Positions 1-7,327 of a stretch of 11,169 nucleotides of DNA are shown piece by piece. The stretch comes from an uncultured Clostridia bacterium (GTDB lineage Bacteria > Bacillota > Clostridia > TANB77 > CAG-508), in assembly GCA_947625565.1 (NCBI GenBank), contig CANQOU010000031.1, positions 1-11,169 of the forward strand, given 5' to 3'. Every line of letters begins with the position of its first letter. The stretch's first letter is position 1. The translations under genes were made by a program, and so were the position numbers. The notes under the pieces were generated by a model that did not search any database, had not been told where the DNA came from, and saw nothing but the letters and a program-made list of their open reading frames with translations.

Positions 1-1
1 A

Positions 2-583
2 TCATTAAGAATAGTAAAAATATTAAATGACAAGGCTTTTACATTTAATTATTTAACATTAAAACAATATCACAAAAAGCTATTTGAAAATATTGACATA
101 GGAATAGATAAAAAATATATTGGGGAATTTAGAGATTATAATATTACAAAGAAGGAACCAATATTAAATGGAGAAACAGTCCAATATGCAGATTATTCTA
201 TGATAGAAGAAACTCTAAAATATGATTTTGAAGAGGAAGCAAATCAAAAATATATAGAAAAAACTGATAAGGAAAAAATAGAAAGAATTTGTACATTTAC
301 TGCACATATTTGGCAAGTACATCCTTTTGGTGAGGGCAATACAAGAACTACGGCCTTATTTATGCAAAAATATTTAAACAGCAAAGGCTTTGAAGTTAAT
401 AATGAATTATTCAAAGATAATTCATTATACTTTAGAAATGCACTAGTTAGAGCAAATTACAGCAATATTGCAGAAGGAATCGAGGAAGATAAAAAATATT
501 TAATATTATTTTTTGAAAATTTACTATTTAATAAACAAAACAAATTAGATAATTCAGAATTTAAATTATTTAATAAATGCTAA
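2..583 (+). CDS. Fic-domain protein, 5'-truncated by the window edge
   Basis: Fic-fold enzymes usually transfer AMP or another nucleotide part to a hydroxyl side chain of a target protein. The frame is open from base 2 with no stop, so the gene begins left of the window; the ATG at 200 is internal. The Fic motif is HPFGEGNTRTTA, encoded at 320-355, with the catalytic His and the E-G-N anion-binding turn. Compared with the textbook HxFx(D/E)GNGRxxR, the second Gly is Thr and the last Arg is Ala. From memory, GNTR versions are common in a Firmicutes Fic subfamily. The upstream piece with EPILNGE and the downstream FRNALVRANY also look like that subfamily. The fragment is 193 aa and ends in a Lys/Asn-rich tail. 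The next gene, a kinase-fold protein, follows after 60 bases in the same direction. The molecular target is unknown. Confidence 0.85.
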   Translation, partial: SLRIVKILNDKAFTFNYLTLKQYHKKLFENIDIGIDKKYIGEFRDYNITKKEPILNGETVQYADYSMIEETLKYDFEEEANQKYIEKTDKEKIERICTFTAHIWQVHPFGEGNTRTTALFMQKYLNSKGFEVNNELFKDNSLYFRNALVRANYSNIAEGIEEDKKYLILFFENLLFNKQNKLDNSEFKLFNKC

Positions 584-643
584 ACAATTTTATGCAACTG
601 TATATTTAAAGACAATCGTGCATTAACAAACATAGGAGGAAAT

Positions 644-1759
644 ATGGGAGATATAGATATAGGTTCTGAAAAACTAAAGAAAATGCCACAAATCGGCAGA
701 GGAGCTTGTTCAATAGTATATGAATATAGAGAAGATTTAGTAATAAAAGCATTAAATGAAAAAGGCATGGAAATGTACAATGAAGAAGAATTTTCTAATT
801 TAATTGGAATAGAAAATGATACTTGCGTATTTCCAAAAGACAGAGTAAAAATAGATGGAAAATTTCAAGCATATACAATGGAATATGTAAAAGGTGCAAA
901 ACTATCTGACACTATAAAGCAAATAGAAATACAAAAATTGCAGTTAGCAATAAAAAAGGCAGAAAACGATTTAAAAAAAATGGCATCAGATAAAATTCTA
1001 ATTAAAGATTTAAATCAAGGAAGTATAATCTGGGACGAACAAAAAGAAAATATAAAAATAATAGATACAGACTTTTTTGAAAAAAATGAAAATATAACTG
1101 AACAGCAATGTTATAATGCCAATATCAATGCGTTTAACAATATTTTAGAAATGGAATTAGGATTTTTAAATGGGCAAGGAACAAAACTATCAGAATATTT
1201 ACAATGCAATGAAGAATTTAGCAAATTATATAAAAAATATATGATATATTCATTAAACGGAAAAAACATATCAATTACTGAATTATTAGACAAAGCAGTA
1301 GAAATATTTGAAAGTGACTATGAAATAAAGACAAATAATATTGCACAAATAGAGAATATACTTAATGAAAAAAGTAAAGATAATACAACACATCAAATAC
1401 CATTATTTGTACCACCAGATATTGAACAAAATGAAAAAGACGATAAATTGAATATAAAAGAAAAAATTTTAGAAATTTTGAAAAAAATACCAGTTATAAA
1501 TAAATTCATTTCAAAACAGCCAAAATTATTACCAGAAAAAATGTCAACAAATGAAGAAATAGATACAGTAGACAGACATAATCAATTTATAGACAGAATA
1601 TCTTGTAATGGAAAATATTTTTTAGGACAGCCAGTAAAAACTATTGAAATAGAAAAAGCAAAACAAAGAAACAAAGAACCATATGCTATGTCAGACAAAA
1701 ATAAAATAGAAAAAATGGAAAATGAAATGGATGAAAAATTACCAGAAAATGACTTATAA
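644..1759 (+). CDS. Kinase-fold (protein kinase/APH-like) protein with altered catalytic loop
   Basis: The N-terminal half has the order of motifs of the protein kinase/aminoglycoside phosphotransferase fold: a glycine-rich loop IGRGACSIVY (residues 17-26), a VIK lysine (K35), a hinge-like EYVKG (80-84), a catalytic-loop-like KDLNQGSI (121-128) and a metal-binding IIDTD (139-143). In the usual HxDxxxxN pattern the His is Lys and the Asn is Ser127; both aspartates (D122, D141) remain. It may be a weak kinase, a nucleotide binder or a pseudokinase. The rest (about 150-371) is helical, charged and low in complexity, with no recognised domain. There is no signal peptide or membrane segment. The start is fixed by AGGAGG at 634-639, four bases before ATG. 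It lies 60 bases after the Fic gene with no terminator seen between them, so the two may work as a pair; that is inference from position. Confidence 0.6.
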   Translation: MGDIDIGSEKLKKMPQIGRGACSIVYEYREDLVIKALNEKGMEMYNEEEFSNLIGIENDTCVFPKDRVKIDGKFQAYTMEYVKGAKLSDTIKQIEIQKLQLAIKKAENDLKKMASDKILIKDLNQGSIIWDEQKENIKIIDTDFFEKNENITEQQCYNANINAFNNILEMELGFLNGQGTKLSEYLQCNEEFSKLYKKYMIYSLNGKNISITELLDKAVEIFESDYEIKTNNIAQIENILNEKSKDNTTHQIPLFVPPDIEQNEKDDKLNIKEKILEILKKIPVINKFISKQPKLLPEKMSTNEEIDTVDRHNQFIDRISCNGKYFLGQPVKTIEIEKAKQRNKEPYAMSDKNKIEKMENEMDEKLPENDL

Positions 1760-1828
1760 AGTTCTTAATAACATTGGATGTAACTTGCATAAAAAAGTGA
1801 AGATAAATTTTATTGATAGGAGGAAAAT

Positions 1829-2569
1829 ATGTTCAATTTCTCATTTGATAAAAGAACAATATATATAATTGTAGGGATACTAATATTGATAGGAGTTTTG
1901 CAATACTTAGCAAATCCATCTCAATTATATAGTTTATTAATTAGTATACCAGGAGTGCTTGTAGCAATAACTTTCCACGAATTTGCACATGCATTTGCAG
2001 CTGACAAACTAGGTGATGACACAGCACGTAGAGAAGGTAGACTTAGCTTAAATCCGAAAGACCACATAGACCCAATAGGTGGATTGATGTTATTAGTTGC
2101 AGGATTTGGATGGGGAAAACCTGTACATGTAAATCCTAGTAATTATACAAGAAAAATGTCAATGGAAAAAGGAGAAGCAATTGTTTCAATAGCAGGACCA
2201 CTTATGAATTTTGTTTTAGCATTTGTCTTTTCATTGATATATTGTGCTATATATAAATTTGCAGGTTTAGCATTTTTAACATCTACAGTTGGAAGTGCAG
2301 TTATACTAATTATATCAGCTACAATATCAATAAATATAGGGTTAGGAGTTTTTAATTTAATTCCATTGCCACCATTAGATGGCTCAAAAGTGCTAATACC
2401 ATTTTTACCATACAATGCAAAAGAATGGTTTATAAATAATGAACAAATTTTTTACATTGTATTTGTGTTAATCTGGCTAACAGGAATAGCAGGAACGTTT
2501 ATAACACCAGCGATAAATTTTGTTAGTAGTGGAATTTTAAGTTTAGCTCAGATGATTTTTGGAATATAG
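1829..2569 (+). CDS. Site-2-type membrane metalloprotease (peptidase M50 family)
   Basis: This is a 246-aa integral membrane zinc protease of the short M50 type, without PDZ domain. The zinc motif HEFAH (residues 50-54) sits in a hydrophobic segment. The second conserved motif, NLIPLPPLDGS (176-186), supplies Asp184, the usual third zinc ligand. Between them are FGWGKPVHVNP (93-103) and the IAGPLMNF helix (121-128), both typical of the family. There are about six hydrophobic segments (around 11-28, 35-57, 84-95, 117-140, 153-178, 207-245). Family members cleave transmembrane segments of their substrates; the substrate here is unknown. The start has AGGAGG ahead of ATG. tsaD follows after 15 bases, so the protease probably heads the co-transcribed set M50-tsaD-phosphoesterase-recG. 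A 69-base gap precedes it, without a convincing promoter. Confidence 0.9.
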   Translation: MFNFSFDKRTIYIIVGILILIGVLQYLANPSQLYSLLISIPGVLVAITFHEFAHAFAADKLGDDTARREGRLSLNPKDHIDPIGGLMLLVAGFGWGKPVHVNPSNYTRKMSMEKGEAIVSIAGPLMNFVLAFVFSLIYCAIYKFAGLAFLTSTVGSAVILIISATISINIGLGVFNLIPLPPLDGSKVLIPFLPYNAKEWFINNEQIFYIVFVLIWLTGIAGTFITPAINFVSSGILSLAQMIFGI

Positions 2570-2584
2570 AAAAGGAAAAAAGTA

Positions 2585-3566
2585 ATGAAGGATATAATAA
2601 CACTTGGAATCGAATCAAGCTGTGATGAAACTGCAGTAGCTGTAATAAAAAATGGAAGAGAAATCTTATCTAATATAATAGACACACAAATTCCAATCCA
2701 TGAAAAATATGGAGGAGTTGTGCCTGAAATTGCCTCTCGAAATCATATAGAGGCAATTTCTCGTGTAACCAAAAAAGCACTAAAAGAAGCAAATTTAACA
2801 TTTAATGATATTGATGTAATTTCTCCAACATATGGTCCAGGACTTGTCGGAGCAGTATTAGTTGGACTTTCCTATGCAAAAGCTCTTAGTTTTGCCATTA
2901 AAAAACCATTAGTAGGAGTAAATCATATCCAAGGACATATTGCAGCAAATTATCTTACATATAAAGAACTAAAACCTCCATTTCTATGTATGATGATGTC
3001 AGGAGGAAATACACAAATAGTTTATGTAAAAGATTATTGTGAATTTGAAGTCCTAGGAAAAACACGAGATGATGCAATTGGAGAAGCTTTTGACAAAATT
3101 GCAAGAGTAGTTGGATTAGGATACCCAGGAGGACCAAAAGTTGACAAATTAGCACAAGAAGGAAGTCCAAATATTCAATTTCCGAAAACACATTTTGAAA
3201 ATCTAGACTTTAGTTTTAGTGGAATAAAAACAGCAGTAATAAACTTACATCATAAAAATCCAGATATTAACAAAGCAGATTTATGTTCTAGCTTTCAAAA
3301 AACAGTAACAGAAATTTTAATTGAAAATATACGGAAAAGCGATTGAATTAACAGGGATAAAAACAATAGCTTTAGCAGGAGGAGTATCAGCAAACTCATA
3401 TATTAGAAAAGCATTTTTAAATCTACAAGAAATAAAAGTATATATGCCAGACATAAAATTATGTACAGATAATGCAGCAATGATAGGTTCAGCAGGTTAT
3501 TATAACTATATAGCTGGAAAAATAGATGATTTAAGTTTAAATGCAATTCCTAATCTTCAGTTATAA
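2585..3566 (+). CDS. tsaD: TsaD, tRNA N6-threonylcarbamoyladenosine synthase subunit, split by a +1 frameshift
   Basis: TsaD, with TsaB and TsaE, transfers threonylcarbamoyl to A37 of tRNAs that read ANN codons; it is essential in most bacteria. Visible features are the N-terminal IESSCDET (residues 9-16), the metal-binding HIQGH (H114, H118), MSGGNTQI (138-145), the FDKIARVVGLGYPGGP region (169-184) and FSFSGIKTAV (209-218). The zero frame stops at TGA 3344-3346. The missing C-terminal third, with LAGGVSAN and LCTDNAAM (third metal ligand D295), continues in the +1 frame from 3336 to 3566. Counting CGGA 3332-3335 as residue 250, the protein is 326 aa with no gap against the family, a little short of the usual 335-345. 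Residue 250 aligns with a variable position. The 253-aa unshifted product would lack the second ATP/metal half. The lesion may be a programmed or codon-driven shift, a pseudogene or a sequence error. Confidence 0.93.
3332..3335 (+). other. +1 frameshift site in tsaD, ATA-CGG-A-AAA
   Basis: The zero frame reads ATA CGG AAA AGC GAT TGA, ending four codons after CGG. The family-like sequence KAIELTGIKTIALAGG resumes exactly after the fourth base of CGGA. Reading CGGA as one residue, or skipping C and decoding GGA as Gly, gives a gap-free alignment. There is a run of four A at 3335-3338, so a one-base homopolymer error is also possible at this site taken alone. No strong internal Shine-Dalgarno-like stimulator is visible just upstream. 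Confidence 0.75.
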
Positions 3567-3586
3567 GCTATAGGAAAGGAGTAAAA

Positions 3587-4294
3587 ATGGCAATATTTGC
3601 AATAGGTGATTTACACTTATCTTTTCAAGAAAATAAACCAATGAGTATATTTGGTGATAATTGGGAAGGTTATGAAGAAAAAATCAAAGAAAGTTGGATA
3701 AAACAAGTCACTGAAAAGGATACTGTGTTGTTACCAGGTGATTTTTCATGGTCAATGTATTTAGAAAATTGTATTGCTGATTTTGTCTATTTACAACAAT
3801 TACCTGGAAAGAAGTTATTATTAAAAGGAAATCATGACTACTGGTGGTCAACTATCAATAAAATGCGTAATTTTATAAAAGAAAATAAATTTACATCAAT
3901 AGATTTTTTGCATAATAATAGTTATTTTTGTGATGGATATATTATAGCGGGAACAAGGGGCTGGACACAATCTTTGGAAGAAGAAGATAAAAAAATTGTA
4001 AATAGAGAAGTAATTAGACTAGAACTATCAATAAAAGATGGTATCGAAAAATATGGCAATGATAAACCAATTATTGTATGTATGCATTATCCACCAATTA
4101 CAAGTTTTAATTTGCAAAACAATAGAGAATCACCATTTATAAAGCTTATGAAAAAATATGATATAAAAATGTGTATTTACGGACATTTACATAGTACATC
4201 TATAAAAGAAGCAATACAAGGAGAAATAGAAGGAATAAATTTAAAATTAGTTAGTGCAGATTCATTAAATTTTGAAGTAGCAAAAATCATATAG
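3587..4294 (+). CDS. Calcineurin-like metallophosphoesterase
   Basis: This is a cytosolic two-metal phosphoesterase of 235 aa with the complete motif set of the superfamily: GDLH (residues 7-10), GDFSW (51-55), GNHD (81-84), the single His in MHYPP (H167) and GHLH (199-202). These supply the Asp, His and Asn ligands of the dinuclear centre, so the enzyme should be active. It has no signal peptide or membrane segment. The substrate cannot be read from the sequence; members of this superfamily include protein phosphatases, nucleotidases and nucleases. The start has GGAAAGGAG a few bases before ATG. It lies 20 bases after tsaD and 11 bases before recG, which indicates one transcript, though no shared function is evident. 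Confidence 0.9.
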   Translation: MAIFAIGDLHLSFQENKPMSIFGDNWEGYEEKIKESWIKQVTEKDTVLLPGDFSWSMYLENCIADFVYLQQLPGKKLLLKGNHDYWWSTINKMRNFIKENKFTSIDFLHNNSYFCDGYIIAGTRGWTQSLEEEDKKIVNREVIRLELSIKDGIEKYGNDKPIIVCMHYPPITSFNLQNNRESPFIKLMKKYDIKMCIYGHLHSTSIKEAIQGEIEGINLKLVSADSLNFEVAKII

Positions 4295-4305
4295 AGGAGT
4301 AAATA

Positions 4306-6358
4306 ATGGTTGATTTAAAAAAAGATGTCCAATATATTAAAGGTGTTGGACCAAACAGAGCAGAACTTTTAAATAAACTAGGAATTTTCACATTACAAGA
4401 CTTAATTACATATTATCCAAGAAATTATGAAGATAGAAGCAAACCAAAGACATTATTTGAATGTGTTGATGGTGAAGAAGCTTTAATAGAAGTTGTAGCA
4501 ACTAGTAAGGTTGTTGAAACTCGATTTGGAAGAAAAACAATGCAAAAACTAATGATAGGAGATGAAACAGCAAACGCTGAAGCAGTATGGTTTAATCAAA
4601 CATACTTAAAATCCAAATTTTCAATAGGACAAAAATACCGTATGTATGGAAAAATAGATAGAAAATATAGAAAAATACAAATAATGTCTCCAGTATTTGA
4701 CGAATATGGGACTACGCAAAACACAGGAAGAATTATACCCATATATCCATTAACATATAATCTTTCTCAAAATGTAATAAGGAAAATTATGGAAAATGCT
4801 ATAAGTGAAGTATATGGAAATATTTCAGAAACTTTGCCAGAGTATTTATTAAAAAAATATTCACTATTACCAATAAATCAAGCAACTAAAAGCATTCATT
4901 TTCCAGATAAATTACAAGATTTTCAAAAAGCAAGAACAAGATTAGTATTTGAAGAACTACTCATGACACAACTAGCATTGCTAAAATTAAAATATTATGA
5001 TAAAGAAAAAATAAAAGGAATTGCATTTTCTAAAAAACATAAAATTTCAGAAATGATAGAACAATTCCCATTTACATTAACAAATGCACAATCAAGAGTT
5101 TTAGACGAGATTGAAAAAGATATGGAATCACCTAAAATGATGAATAGGCTATTACAAGGAGATGTAGGCTCAGGAAAGACAGCAATTGCTATGTGTGCTG
5201 CATATAAAGCAGTAAAAAGTGGATATCAAGCAGTAATTATGGCACCTACTGCTATTTTAGCAACCCAGCATTTAGAAAATTTTGAAAAAATATTTTCAAG
5301 ATTAGAAATAAAATGTGAATTACTAATTTCTGGAATAACTAAAAAGAAAAAAGAAGATATTTTGCAGAGATTAAAAGATGGAGAAATTGATATTTTAATT
5401 GGAACACATGCAGTTTTAGAAGATAATGTTGAATTTAAAAACTTAGGGCTAGTTGTAACAGATGAGCAACACAGATTTGGTGTTAGACAAAGAAATAAAA
5501 TAACAAAAAAAGGACAAAATCCAGATACTTTAGTTATGTCTGCAACTCCAATTCCAAGAACATTAGCTCTAATTTTATATGGAGATTTGGATATTTCTAT
5601 TATAGACGAATTACCACCAAATAGAAAAAAAATACAAACCTTTGCAGTATCAAAACATATGCAAGAAAGAGTAGATAACTTTATAAAAAAACAGATTCAA
5701 GAAGGAAGACAAGCATATATTGTTTGTCCATTAGTTGAAGAAGGAGAAGATAACAATTTAAAATCAGTTATAGAATTGGCAGAAAAATATCAAAAAGAAA
5801 TCTTTCCAGAATATCGTATTTTATATTTACATGGAAAAATGAAACAGAAAGAAAAAGACGAAATTATGCTAAAATTTAAAAATCATGAAATTGATATTTT
5901 AATTTCAACAACTGTAATTGAAGTAGGAGTTGATGTACCAAATAGTAATATAATGGTAATTGAAGATGCACAAAGATTTGGATTAGCTCGGATTGCATCA
6001 ATTACGTGGTAGAGTTGGAAGAGGAGAATATCAATCATATTGTATTTTAAAATATGAAGGAAATAGTGAAACTATTAGAAAAAGAATGAAAGTTATGTGT
6101 GAAACAAATGATGGATTTGTAATATCAGAAAAAGACTTAGAATTACGAGGAAGTGGAGACTTCTTTGGAACAATGCAACATGGATTACCAGAATTTAAAA
6201 TTGCAAATTTATTTGAAGATATGGCAATATTGAAGAAAGTACAAGTTGTAGCACAAGAAATTATGGCAGATGATGCAGAGCTAAAGTTACCAGAAAATCA
6301 ATTATTGCAAAAAGTTGTAAATCAAAAATTAGAAAAACTAGGAACAGGCACATTATAA
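4306..6358 (+). CDS. recG: RecG, ATP-dependent branch-migration helicase, split by a +1 frameshift
   Basis: RecG remodels stalled forks and Holliday-type junctions. The N-terminal part has the helix-hairpin-like YIKGVGPNRAELL (residues 10-22) and the wedge/OB domain (about 60-140). The helicase core shows TNAQ (259-262), Walker A GDVGSGKT (285-292), APTAILATQH (313-322), GTHAVL (366-371), DEQH (386-389), MSATPIPRT (411-419) and STTVIEVGVDVPN (534-546). The zero frame runs out after DAQRFGLA into a stop at 6010-6012. The expected continuation, LHQLRGRVGRGEYQSYC with motif VI, lies in the +1 frame from 5993. Counting CGGA 5989-5992 as residue 562, the protein is 683 aa, the normal RecG length. 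That residue is a strongly conserved Gln in RecG and Mfd relatives, as I recall. The 568-aa unshifted product would lack the motif VI arginines and could not couple ATP hydrolysis. GAGGAG precedes ATG, and the gene starts 11 bases after the phosphoesterase stop. Confidence 0.95.
5989..5992 (+). other. +1 frameshift site in recG, GCT-CGG-A-TTG
   Basis: The zero frame reads GCT CGG ATT GCA TCA and stops seven codons after CGG. After the fourth base of CGGA, TTG CAT CAA TTA CGT GGT AGA gives the family sequence LHQLRGR without a gap. There is no homopolymer here, so a simple run-length sequencing error does not explain it. The tetranucleotide and its codon phase are the same as at 3332-3335 in tsaD. 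Confidence 0.85.
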
Positions 6359-6361
6359 TAC

Positions 6362-6390
6362 TTGACCTTAAGGAGTTTATATGATAGACT
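6362..6390 (+). promoter_or_regulatory. Possible promoter before dapF
   Basis: TTGACC (6362-6367) and TAGACT (6385-6390) are 17 bases apart, matching the sigma-70/SigA -35 in five of six positions and the -10 in four of six. It would give a leader of about 55 bases for dapF. The 93-base gap after recG is the longest in this part of the run, which fits a new transcription unit. The -10 is weak, so this is tentative. Confidence 0.3.
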
Positions 6391-6451
6391 AAAAACAATA
6401 AAACATAACTATGTTTTGTTATAAATATAATTACCTTAAGAGGTGACAAAA

Positions 6452-7285
6452 ATGATTAAATTTACAAAAATGCATGGGCTAGGGAATGATTATGTATATA
6501 TTGATGCCATCCATCAGGATATCAATGAACCATCTTCTCTAGCTCGTTTTGTAAGCAATAGAAACTTTGGAATAGGCTCAGATGGACTAATTTTAATTTG
6601 TAAAAGTGATATTGCTGACTTCAAAATGAGAATGTTTAATAGTGATGGAAGTGAAGCAGAAATGTGTGGAAATGGCATAAGATGTGTAGGAAAGTTTGTA
6701 TATGATAAAGGATTAACAAACAAGACAGAAGTTGCTATTGAAACATTAGCAGGTATCAAATATTTAAAATTAAATGTAAAAGATGGAAAAGTAGATACAG
6801 CAAGAGTTGATATGGGAGAACCAATATTTGAACCAAACAAAATACCTGTAAATACAGAAGAAAATCCAGTTAAAAATTTAAAGGTAATGGCACAGGAAAA
6901 AGATTTTAATATGACTTGTGTATCAATGGGAAATCCACATGCAATTACTATTATAGAAGATGTAAAAAAATTTGATGTTGAAAAATATGGAAAAGTATTA
7001 GAAGTAGACAAAGTATTTCCAAAACGTATAAATGTAGAATTTGCAGAAATTGTAGATAAAAATAATATAAAAATGAGAGTATGGGAAAGAGGGGCAGGAG
7101 AAACCTTGGCTTGTGGAACAGGAGCTTGTGCAACACTAGTTGCCTGCAATATAAATGGTTATACAGATAGAAAAGCGACAATAGAATTACTAGGTGGAAA
7201 TTTGTATATAGAATGGAATAAGGAAGATAATCATGTATATATGACAGGACCTGCAACTACTGTATTCGAAGGAGAACTAGTATAA
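6452..7285 (+). CDS. dapF: Diaminopimelate epimerase
   Basis: DapF converts LL- to meso-diaminopimelate for lysine and peptidoglycan, without a cofactor. Both catalytic cysteines are present: C72 in MCGNG (71-75) and C221 in ACGTGA (220-225). Other family marks are KMHGLGNDY (6-14), the GIGSDGLI segment (40-47), GNPHA (160-164) and ERGAGET (212-218). The 277-aa length is normal. I chose ATG 6452: the in-frame GTG at 6443 lies inside the ribosome binding site AGAGGTGA (6439-6446), and MIKFTKMHGLGND is the usual N-terminus. dapL, the enzyme that makes its substrate, follows after 42 bases. Confidence 0.96.
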   Translation: MIKFTKMHGLGNDYVYIDAIHQDINEPSSLARFVSNRNFGIGSDGLILICKSDIADFKMRMFNSDGSEAEMCGNGIRCVGKFVYDKGLTNKTEVAIETLAGIKYLKLNVKDGKVDTARVDMGEPIFEPNKIPVNTEENPVKNLKVMAQEKDFNMTCVSMGNPHAITIIEDVKKFDVEKYGKVLEVDKVFPKRINVEFAEIVDKNNIKMRVWERGAGETLACGTGACATLVACNINGYTDRKATIELLGGNLYIEWNKEDNHVYMTGPATTVFEGELV

Positions 7286-7327
7286 AAAATCTCTAACTAT
7301 TATATAAATATAGAAAGGAAAATAAGA

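Noticed and set aside
465..482. SNIAEG in the Fic protein as an (S/T)xxxE(G/N) inhibitory motif
   Set aside because: It matches the short pattern but sits in a stretch that seems conserved in the subfamily for other reasons, and the pattern is too short to rely on.
3332..3346. prfB-like programmed frameshift with an internal Shine-Dalgarno and a slippery stop
   Set aside because: There is no AGGGGG-like element at the right distance and no stop codon at the shift point in either gene; the common element is the CGG codon.
4306..6012. recG and tsaD each treated as two separate genes
   Set aside because: The downstream parts have no ribosome sites, begin mid-domain and continue the family sequence without a gap.
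6443..6451. GTG at 6443 as the start of dapF
   Set aside because: It lies inside the AGAGGTGA ribosome binding site; ATG 6452 with a six-base spacing gives the usual DapF N-terminus.
6514..7149. Long open frame on the minus strand opposite dapF
   Set aside because: It is fully antisense to a clear DapF, has no ribosome site and shows no family-like motif; long shadow frames are expected in AT-rich coding DNA.
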